In this document: positions 1 through 5,732 of the stretch, piece after piece | Numbering within the stretch: the first letter of the stretch is position 1 | Layout: every line of letters starts with the position of its first letter | Assembly (NCBI GenBank): GCA_030612495.1 | Contig: JAUWNT010000128.1 | Coordinates: 1 to 5,894 of the forward strand | DNA from: Candidatus Aminicenantota bacterium | Lineage (GTDB): Bacteria > Acidobacteriota > Aminicenantia > UBA2199 | Direction: 5' to 3' | Length of the DNA: 5,894 nt | Translations under genes and position numbers: made by a program | The notes under the pieces: model-generated | What the model was told of the DNA's origin: nothing | Database searches by the model: none | Seen by the model: only the letters and a program-made list of their open reading frames with translations

Positions 1-2
1 AT

Positions 3-1082
3 GTTGTAAATACAGTACAATATCCCTTAGTACTTCTTGATTCAGAACTCAAAATAATATCTGCAAATCTATCCTTTTATAAGACTTTTAAGGTTGAATC
101 TAACGAAATAATAAAAAAAACTCTATTCGAAATTGGAGAGCAACAATGGGATATTCCAAAATTAAGAACTCTATTGGAATATGTTCGAAATGAAAAACAA
201 TCTTTAAATAATTTTGAAATTGAGCAAAATTTCCCAAAAATTGGACATAAAATAATGTTACTAAATGCTACACAGGTATATAGTGAGGGCAAAAAAATAT
301 TTCTCCTATCAATTGAGGATATTACACAGCGCAAAGAGTTTGAAGAGAAATTAAAAAAACATACTACTGAGATTGAAATTGCTAATAAATCAAAATCTGA
401 TTTTCTAGCAAATATGTCTCATGAACTACGAACTCCTTTGAATGCTATAATAGGTTTTTCAGAGCTTCTAAAAGATGAAATGATAGGCCAACTTTTGCCC
501 AAACAAAAAAATTATATCACTGATATCTTTTTAAGTGGAAAGCACCTACTTTCACTTCTAAATGACATTCTTGACCTGTCGAAAATCGAGGCAGGCAAGA
601 TGACCCTTGACCTTGAAAAAACAGAGCTCCCTTCACTTTTTGAAAGCAGCCTTTCAATAGTAAAAGAAAGAGCATTAAGACATAATATAAAATTGAATTT
701 AGATATAAAGGAAGATGTTAGGCAAATCTATGTAGATACGAGAAAATTAAAACAGGTCATTTACAACCTCCTCTCAAATGCAGTTAAATTCACGCCTGAT
801 GGAGGTAGAGTTTATGTAAAAGTAAAAAGATTACCAAATTTATTGGAATTTTCAGTTACAGATACAGGTATTGGGATATCTAAAGAAGATATAACAAAAC
901 TTTTTCAACCTTTTGTGCAACTTGAAAGCTCTCTGAACAGAAAGCATAAAGGAACAGGATTGGGACTTTCATTAGTTAAACGTATAGTTGAACTCCATGG
1001 AGGTTCAGTAGAAGTAAAAAGTGAATTAGGTAAGGGTTCTTGTTTTACAGTAAGAATACCTTATAAAACAGAGCAAAATTGA
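3..1082 (+). CDS. PAS-domain sensor histidine kinase, 5'-truncated by window edge
   Basis: The frame is open from base 3 to a TGA at 1080-1082, giving 359 visible residues; the true start lies to the left, and an internal TTG at 174 is not a credible start because it would cut the PAS domain. Residues about 3-110 form a PAS domain (VLLDSELKIISAN near the start, LLSIEDITQRKEFE at its end). A short helical linker leads to a HisKA domain with the H-box SHELRTPLNAI; the phospho-accepting His is at visible residue 140 (base 420). The HATPase_c domain follows: N-box with NLLSNAVKFT (about 255-264), G1 box DTGIG (287-291), F box FQPF (301-304) and G2 box GTGLGL (317-322). All catalytic boxes are intact, so it should autophosphorylate and pass phosphate to a receiver, probably the adjacent gene. 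No membrane segment is visible in this part. The PAS phrase QWDIPKLRTLLE resembles PAS domains found in CheB/CheR-PAS-kinase fusions, so the missing N-terminus could be large; that is inference. Confidence 0.93.
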   Translation, partial: VVNTVQYPLVLLDSELKIISANLSFYKTFKVESNEIIKKTLFEIGEQQWDIPKLRTLLEYVRNEKQSLNNFEIEQNFPKIGHKIMLLNATQVYSEGKKIFLLSIEDITQRKEFEEKLKKHTTEIEIANKSKSDFLANMSHELRTPLNAIIGFSELLKDEMIGQLLPKQKNYITDIFLSGKHLLSLLNDILDLSKIEAGKMTLDLEKTELPSLFESSLSIVKERALRHNIKLNLDIKEDVRQIYVDTRKLKQVIYNLLSNAVKFTPDGGRVYVKVKRLPNLLEFSVTDTGIGISKEDITKLFQPFVQLESSLNRKHKGTGLGLSLVKRIVELHGGSVEVKSELGKGSCFTVRIPYKTEQN

Positions 1083-1438
1083 AAATCCTTATTATTGAAG
1101 ATAATCCAACCAATATGAAATTTATCTCAGATGTTCTAAAAATTTCAGGTTATGAAGTTCTGAAAGCCACAGATGCTGCTGTTGGAATATCAATAGCCAG
1201 AGAAAAAGCCCCTCCACTGATATTAATGGACATACAGCTTCCAGGTATGGATGGTCTTACAGCCGCAAAGATTTTAAAAAGTGACGAAAAGACAAAACAT
1301 ATAAAGATTATAGCTACAACTGCGTTTGCAATGAAAGGTGATAAAGAACGTATTATTGAAGCTGAATTTGATGGTTATATAGCAAAACCAATAAGGTATA
1401 AAGAATTGTTAAATGTTATCAAATCTGTCATTAAATAG
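1079..1438 (+). CDS. Single-domain response regulator (CheY/DivK-like receiver)
   Basis: The 119-residue product is one receiver domain with no output domain. Visible active-site residues are the acidic pair E7-D8 (LIIEDNP), the phospho-acceptor D51 (LILMDIQLPGMDG), the switch Thr at T81 (ATTAFAMKGD) and the conserved Lys K103 (YIAKPI). The wording is closest to DivK-like receivers and to receivers normally fused to hybrid kinases. The start is a TTG that overlaps the kinase stop (TTGA, four shared bases); it is preferred because the family begins right at the KILIIEDN strand and no ATG is available before it. No strong Shine-Dalgarno is seen, so translation is probably coupled to the kinase. 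It likely receives phosphate from the upstream kinase and acts through protein contact rather than DNA binding; its target is not shown by the sequence. Confidence 0.93.
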   Translation: MKILIIEDNPTNMKFISDVLKISGYEVLKATDAAVGISIAREKAPPLILMDIQLPGMDGLTAAKILKSDEKTKHIKIIATTAFAMKGDKERIIEAEFDGYIAKPIRYKELLNVIKSVIK

Positions 1439-1470
1439 TAAATAGGGGTCATGGACTGCTCCCTCATCCA

Positions 1471-1499
1471 TTGATAATATTTGTTTTATGTATTATTAT
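1471..1499 (+). promoter_or_regulatory. Possible sigma70-type promoter before the AAA+ gene
   Basis: In the 80-base gap after the receiver gene, TTGATA (1471-1476) and TATTAT (1494-1499) are spaced by 17 bases. A start near 1506 would leave a very short leader with the Shine-Dalgarno almost at its 5' end. The region is extremely AT-rich, so a chance match is quite possible; the ATPase may simply be co-transcribed with the kinase and receiver. Confidence 0.3.
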
Positions 1500-1508
1500 T
1501 TAGTATTC

Positions 1509-1513
1509 AGAGG
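1509..1513 (+). promoter_or_regulatory. Ribosome binding site of the AAA+ gene
   Basis: AGAGG followed by T lies five bases before the ATG at 1519. It fixes the start and is the clearest Shine-Dalgarno among the plus-strand genes here. Confidence 0.6.
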
Positions 1514-1518
1514 TAAAA

Positions 1519-3006
1519 ATGAATAATTCAATTGATCAAATAAAAAACTCAATAATGACAGGGCAACCCATTATTCAGATAATTTCTTACGAAGAAAAAA
1601 GGGTTGAAAATTATTTGCAAAAACTATGCGAGCAACTACTTAAAAATAACAATATTATATACTGGGATATTAATAATGGTTTGAAAAAAGATAATAATAT
1701 TATTGAAGACACAAAAAACCCAATAAAAGCATTGGATTTTGTTATAAATGAGAATGAACATGGATTTTTTATATTTAGAGACCTAACTCCACACATGAGA
1801 GATTCTAATGAAATTGTTCGGAAACTTAGAGAAGCATATAAAAAATTAAAAAATACAAAAATCGTAATTTTTTTATTAACTCCTGAGGAATATTTTCCGA
1901 ATTCTTTAAAAAAAGAGATTGAGATTATTAGATTTGAACTCCCTGATTATGATGAATTAAAGAATCTGTTTTTCAAATTCATGGATTCTATGGAAAAAGC
2001 AGGAAGAACAATAAATTTAAATGAAGATGAAAAAAAGAACTTTATAGTTGGAGCTCAAGGGTTAACACTCGATGAAGCATACAGAGCTTTTATGAAAACA
2101 TTTCACGGGCAGAAAATAATAAGTGCAGATTTAATAGAAATAATTCATGAAGAAAAGAAACAATTAATTTTAAAAGAGAACGTTCTTGAATACTTTACAC
2201 ACAAATTCACTCTTAATGATTTAGGTGGGCTTGATAACTTAAAAGAATGGCTAAGAAAGAGGGAAAATGCATTTTCTAAAAAAGCAAAAAATTTCGGACT
2301 TGAAAAGCCAAAAGGAATACTTACAATGGGAATAACTGGTTGTGGTAAAAGTCTTTGTTCAAAAATAGTGGCATCCTTATGGAATTTACCTCTATTCCGA
2401 CTTGATATGAACCTGGTATACTCAGGTATGGCAGGATCACCAGAGATAGTTTTTTCCCGTGCCTTGAAAACAATGGATTCAGTTGCACCTGCAATTTTGT
2501 GGATTGACGAAATTGAAAGTGGGATTAGTTATAAACAAGACGATAGCTCCTCCTCAAGAATTCTTGGTTATTTTTTAACATGGATGCAGGAACACACATC
2601 CGAAGTATTTATTGCTGCAACAGCAAATAGAATAGATCTTCTGCCTGCAGAATTATTAAGAAGAGGCAGGTTTGATGAAATCTTTTTTATTGATCTCCCT
2701 ACAAAAAAAGAAAGAGAGGAAGTATTTACAATCCATTTAAAAAAGAGAGATAATGATTTGTCAAAATTCAATATCTCACAACTTGCACAGATTACCAAAG
2801 GCTGGTCTGGAAGTGAAATTGAACAGGTAATAATCTCTGGTATGTATGAGGCTTTCAATCAAAACAGAAAACTAAATGAAGATGATCTATTTAAAATTTT
2901 TGGTAATACAGTTCCATTATCATTAACCATGGAAACACAAATAAAAAAAATAAGAAGCTGGGCTCACAATAGGGCTGCCAGAGCTTCTTCAGATAAGGAA
3001 TATTAA
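1519..3006 (+). CDS. Ycf46-type AAA+ ATPase
   Basis: The 495-residue protein matches the layout of the Ycf46 family, AAA+ ATPases known from plastids, cyanobacteria and many bacteria, whose molecular role is poorly defined. Residues 1-215 form the family-specific N-terminal region, starting with the typical PIIQIISYEEKRVE segment (17-30), probably a degenerate nucleotide-binding-like fold. The AAA+ module starts near LGGLDNLKEWL (235-245). It has Walker A GITGCGKS (271-278, K277), Walker B AILWIDEIE (325-333, D330/E331), sensor 1 ATAN (367-370), an arginine-finger region RRGRFDE (381-387) and the lid motif GWSGSEIEQ (428-436). All ATPase residues look intact and the length is normal. It lacks a FtsH-type protease domain and has no membrane segment, so it is likely a soluble hexameric remodelling ATPase. 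It lies 80 bases after a two-component pair, which may or may not be functional. Base composition is very AT-rich (13 G+C of 60 at 1681-1740). Confidence 0.9.
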   Translation: MNNSIDQIKNSIMTGQPIIQIISYEEKRVENYLQKLCEQLLKNNNIIYWDINNGLKKDNNIIEDTKNPIKALDFVINENEHGFFIFRDLTPHMRDSNEIVRKLREAYKKLKNTKIVIFLLTPEEYFPNSLKKEIEIIRFELPDYDELKNLFFKFMDSMEKAGRTINLNEDEKKNFIVGAQGLTLDEAYRAFMKTFHGQKIISADLIEIIHEEKKQLILKENVLEYFTHKFTLNDLGGLDNLKEWLRKRENAFSKKAKNFGLEKPKGILTMGITGCGKSLCSKIVASLWNLPLFRLDMNLVYSGMAGSPEIVFSRALKTMDSVAPAILWIDEIESGISYKQDDSSSSRILGYFLTWMQEHTSEVFIAATANRIDLLPAELLRRGRFDEIFFIDLPTKKEREEVFTIHLKKRDNDLSKFNISQLAQITKGWSGSEIEQVIISGMYEAFNQNRKLNEDDLFKIFGNTVPLSLTMETQIKKIRSWAHNRAARASSDKEY

Positions 3007-3024
3007 AAAAAACCCTTTTTTTTT
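3005..3024. other. A8-CCC-T9 tract (AT-only hairpin) between two genes
   Basis: Directly at the TAA of the ATPase gene, eight A's are followed by CCC and nine T's. The arms pair perfectly around a three-base loop, and the T run lies where a terminator tract would be. A stem made only of A-T pairs is weak, so it may be a poor terminator or merely a homopolymer spacer. Confidence 0.3.
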
Positions 3025-3038
3025 GAATGGGTATGATT

Positions 3039-4241
3039 ATGTCAACTGAGAAATTATTTTATAAAGATATCAACAAAACTGAGTTCGAAGCCAAAATCCT
3101 TGAAGTAAAAGAGGATAAAAAGGGCTATCGGGTTGTTCTGGATAAAACCTGTTTTTTCCCTGAAGGCGGGGGACAGCCGGCAGATAAAGGATGGATCAAT
3201 AAGGTCCCGGTTGTGGATGTGCAAAAAGAAGGTGATCGTATCTGTCATTATCTAGCTGAGGATCCAGGCACCGGTCCGGTTTCGGGACACATTGATATGG
3301 AATGGAGAAGGGATTATATGCAGCAGCATACTGGCCAGCATATTATTTCCGGGGCCCTCTGGAAAGTTGGCAAGTACAAAACCGTATCGGTTCATATGGG
3401 CAGAGATTACACCACCATTGAAATCGACAGTCAGCGGATTTCCCCCAAAAACCTGGAAAAGGTTGAAACCCTGGCCAACCAAGTGATCAATCGCAATTTA
3501 CCCATCAAGTTAATTGTGACTGATGAACGGGAAATTGATCGGTTTGAGCTGCGCAAGCCCTGCCTGGCTCATGAAGAGATCCACCTGGTCCAGATCGGAG
3601 ATTTTGATTGTGTGGGTTGCGGGGGGCTTCATTTTGCGAGTACAGGAGAAGTGAAATTTGTAAAATGTGTGGGTACAGAAAAAATCCGGGGCCATGCCAG
3701 GCTTTCCTGGAAAATTGGAGAACGGGTGTTTAAAGACTACCGGGAAAAAGATAAGATTATTTCGAAACTAAGACTCATACTGGGCACCAGGGAAGATTCA
3801 TTTGTCCAGAAAATCAATACACTTAATGTGGAAGAAATTATTCTTAAAAGAAAAAACAATCTATTGATCACTCGCCTAGCTGATATGATTGCTCAGAACC
3901 TGTATCAGAATCAAAGGGAGCAAACACGGTCAGGTTATGGTATTATCACCGAGTTTTGGAATGATGAAGATGACGATTTAATAAAAAAAATCTCAAAAAA
4001 TCTTTTGAAAAGAAAAAATATATTGATATGTTTGGTTAATATTAAAAAAGAAAACATACAATGGATTATTGGATGTTCACAGGAACTCAACTTTATGTTT
4101 GATGAATACAAATCTGATCTGATGTTTCAAATAAAGGGGAAAGGCGGTGGTCGCCATCCCATATGGCAGGGAACCGGCCAAAAACCAGAAAAAGCAGCCG
4201 CTTTTTTATCTAGATTCACAGATCTGGTAAAAAATTTATAA
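3039..4241 (+). CDS. Alanyl-tRNA editing protein (long AlaX type, with DHHA1-like C-terminus)
   Basis: This free-standing homologue of the AlaRS editing domain should hydrolyse Ser (or Gly) wrongly attached to tRNA-Ala, in the cytoplasm. Numbering from the ATG at 3039 (400 residues), the N-terminal barrel carries FFPEGGGQPADKG (39-51), typical of AlaX/AlaRS. The zinc ligands are HxxxH (H97, H101 in QQHTGQHI) and CxxxH (C194, H198 in CGGLH). A linker of about 230-280 leads to a C-terminal DHHA1-like domain ending with GKGGGRHPIWQGTG (367-380), the glycine-rich tRNA-contact motif. ATGs at 3027 and 3033 are in frame; 3039 is preferred because MSTEKLFYKD fits family starts and a weak GGGT lies six bases upstream, while 3027 has none. 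The first two-thirds are richer in G+C (36 of 60 at 3541-3600) than the last third (14 of 60 at 4021-4080). It follows the ATPase by 32 bases and converges with the phosphatase gene. The function call is firm; physiological substrate is inferred. Confidence 0.92.
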   Translation: MSTEKLFYKDINKTEFEAKILEVKEDKKGYRVVLDKTCFFPEGGGQPADKGWINKVPVVDVQKEGDRICHYLAEDPGTGPVSGHIDMEWRRDYMQQHTGQHIISGALWKVGKYKTVSVHMGRDYTTIEIDSQRISPKNLEKVETLANQVINRNLPIKLIVTDEREIDRFELRKPCLAHEEIHLVQIGDFDCVGCGGLHFASTGEVKFVKCVGTEKIRGHARLSWKIGERVFKDYREKDKIISKLRLILGTREDSFVQKINTLNVEEIILKRKNNLLITRLADMIAQNLYQNQREQTRSGYGIITEFWNDEDDDLIKKISKNLLKRKNILICLVNIKKENIQWIIGCSQELNFMFDEYKSDLMFQIKGKGGGRHPIWQGTGQKPEKAAAFLSRFTDLVKNL

Positions 4242-4261
4242 CAAAATTTTTAAATAAGGGA

Positions 4262-5554
4262 TCAAATCTTTTTTATTATCAACAGCGTTATATCGTCGAA
4301 TTGGGCACAATCGCCAGCATGCCGCTTTACTGCCTCAATGATCTTACCAGTCAATTCTTCGACAGAAGCGTGTCTATTTTCTGTGACTATGGAGATAAGT
4401 CTTGATTCACCAAACTCCTCTTCTTCTTTGTTTATAGCTTCAGTTACCCCATCCGAGTATAGGACAAAAATATCTCCCGTCTCAAAATCGATCTGCTGTT
4501 CTTTAAAGGGGAAAGTCTCCATGACACCGAGGACAATATCGCCCTCTACCAATTGCCGCGGTTTCTGCCCGGCTGAAAAAAGGAAAGGAAAGTTATGACC
4601 TGCATTGGTATAGGTCATTTGATGGGTCTTCGTATTTAGTATGCCGAAGAAAAATGTAGAAAATTTCTCAGGTGGAGTGTTATTAAAGAGCATTATATTG
4701 CAGCATTCCACACATTCCACAGCAGTGGTATTAGCCAGTGACTGTCCACGTACCGTTGCTTGCAGGTTGGACATAAGAAGTGCTGCAGGCATGCCTTTTC
4801 CCGATATATCACCAAGGCAAAATGCAATGCGGTGTGAATCAATAGGAATAAAATCAAAATAATCGCCACCCACCTCTTTGGCAGGAATGCTTTTACCCAA
4901 AATATCATAGCCTTCGATTTCCGGGGACTCCTTTGGGAGTAAATTGGTCTGAATATCATAGGCCAGACGGAGCTCCTGCTGTACTTTCAGCAGTTTCTGT
5001 TCTTCTTTAAGCAGGCGTGCATTTTCAATCACCTGAGCCGACTGGGACCCTATAATGGATAAAAGCCTTTGGTCATCGTTATTAAAGCCCGATTCCGCCC
5101 TTTTATTAAATACGCTGATCAATCCAATCATCCGGTTTTTTGAAAGCAGTGGAACGCTTAAGAGCGAATGAATCAATTGGGAGTCTTCCGAAAATGTTCG
5201 AAAACGAGTATCTTTTTCAAAATCATTTATAAGAAGGGGTATTTTATTCTTGAGCATCCAGCCTGTCAACTGGGTATCCAGCCGGTATGGTAATGCATTG
5301 GCTTCCGTATCCCATCCCCTGACCATTGTCTGAAAGGGTTTCTCCTCAATCTTTTCATCCAATATCAAAACCGCTGCTTGTTCAACCCCCATAAGCTTCG
5401 TACATTTTTGTACAATAGATTCCAGTATACAATCCAAAGAGAGTACTGAATTAATGGCCACTGCAATTTCATTTAAAATGGAAAGTTCTTCCAGAGCACG
5501 GCGAAAGTGCTGGTTTTCCTTTTGGAGACGTGAAATCTCTTTTTTTTCTTCCAT
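4262..5554 (-). CDS. GAF-domain SpoIIE/RsbU-type PPM serine phosphatase
   Basis: From the ATG at 5554 the product has 430 residues. Residues 1-30 are a charged helix (EEKKEISRLQKEN), followed by a GAF sensor domain (about 33-181) ending in a helical linker (182-203). The phosphatase domain opens with AYDIQTNLLP (198-207), the usual RsbU/SpoIIE entry motif. Metal-binding and catalytic acids are visible: D231 in GGDYFDF, D249 in GDISGKGM, D368 in YSDGVTEA, and D420-D421 in FDDITLL. Family members dephosphorylate Ser/Thr on STAS anti-anti-sigma proteins in partner-switching pathways; the GAF domain would sense a ligand or redox cue. No membrane segment is seen, so it is cytosolic. A TTG at 5590 gives a 12-residue extension (KFYFLFYIIRN) and has a better Shine-Dalgarno, but that stretch is almost pure A/T and unlike coding sequence, so 5554 is favoured. 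No STAS or anti-sigma gene is in the window; a divergent Ser/Thr kinase is next door. Confidence 0.93.
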   Translation of the reverse strand: MEEKKEISRLQKENQHFRRALEELSILNEIAVAINSVLSLDCILESIVQKCTKLMGVEQAAVLILDEKIEEKPFQTMVRGWDTEANALPYRLDTQLTGWMLKNKIPLLINDFEKDTRFRTFSEDSQLIHSLLSVPLLSKNRMIGLISVFNKRAESGFNNDDQRLLSIIGSQSAQVIENARLLKEEQKLLKVQQELRLAYDIQTNLLPKESPEIEGYDILGKSIPAKEVGGDYFDFIPIDSHRIAFCLGDISGKGMPAALLMSNLQATVRGQSLANTTAVECVECCNIMLFNNTPPEKFSTFFFGILNTKTHQMTYTNAGHNFPFLFSAGQKPRQLVEGDIVLGVMETFPFKEQQIDFETGDIFVLYSDGVTEAINKEEEEFGESRLISIVTENRHASVEELTGKIIEAVKRHAGDCAQFDDITLLIIKKI

Positions 5555-5590
5555 GTTCCTTATGATATAAAATAAAAAATAAAATTTCAA

Positions 5591-5614
5591 TGATTCTCCA
5601 AAATTGGAGTATCA
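5591..5614. promoter_or_regulatory. 24-base near-perfect palindrome, candidate operator
   Basis: Arms TGATTCTCCAA (5591-5601) and TTGGAGTATCA (5604-5614) pair at 10 of 11 positions, the single mismatch being T5595/T5610, around a two-base AA centre. A dyad of this size and spacing in a divergent intergenic region is typical of a dimeric regulator's site. It sits just upstream of the phosphatase gene, and on the minus strand its left arm supplies the GGAG (5596-5599) that would serve a TTG start at 5590. It could also fold as an RNA hairpin in the phosphatase leader. No regulator can be named. Confidence 0.5.
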
Positions 5615-5640
5615 TCCCCTCATTTTTTGTCTAATTTTTC

Positions 5641-5669
5641 TTGACAATAAAATTATTTATTGCTATTAA
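5641..5669 (+). promoter_or_regulatory. Sigma70-like promoter of the Ser/Thr kinase gene
   Basis: A perfect TTGACA (5641-5646), a 17-base spacer and TATTAA (5664-5669; four of six consensus bases) preceded by TGC, which gives the extended -10 TG. Transcription would start near 5676, leaving a leader of about 57 bases before the ATG at 5733. It is the best promoter match in the window. Confidence 0.6.
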
Positions 5670-5677
5670 TGGTTCAC

Positions 5678-5682
5678 GGAGG
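5678..5682 (+). promoter_or_regulatory. Orphan GGAGG in the kinase leader
   Basis: A strong Shine-Dalgarno-like GGAGG lies just after the predicted transcription start, but no ATG, GTG or TTG follows at a usable distance, and the kinase ATG is about 50 bases further on. The kinase ATG itself has only a weak GGGA eight bases upstream. The orphan site may be chance or part of a short leader. Confidence 0.25.
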
Positions 5683-5732
5683 CTAAACAATTTTCCTATA
5701 TTGCTGTTTCTTAAAAAAATGGGATTGAAACC

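Noticed and set aside
174..176. TTG at 174 as the start of the histidine kinase
   Set aside because: The frame is open upstream to the edge and encodes the first half of a PAS domain, so the gene is truncated rather than starting here.
1444..1464. Short dyad AGGG / CCCT with an inner GTC-ATG-GAC after the receiver gene, as a terminator
   Set aside because: The stem is short and bulged and is not followed directly by a T run, so it does not meet the form of an intrinsic terminator.
3252..3695. Open frames on both strands inside the editing gene (3252-3482 minus, 3292-3486 plus, 3510-3695 minus)
   Set aside because: They overlap a well-supported conserved gene, show no recognisable domains and have no ribosome sites.
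4230..4251. AAAAATTT / AAATTTTT dyad at the end of the editing gene, as a bidirectional terminator
   Set aside because: All eight pairs are A-T, the left arm lies inside the coding region, and such dyads are expected by chance in this AT-rich junction.
4338..4959. Open frames overlapping the phosphatase gene (4338-4598 plus, 4641-4862 plus, 4693-4959 minus)
   Set aside because: They are shadows of the conserved phosphatase domain with no sign of coding on their own.
5555..5732. A minus-strand sigma70 promoter for the phosphatase
   Set aside because: Only poor pairs were found, such as GATACT with no -35 element at a correct distance, so none is claimed although a promoter must lie here.
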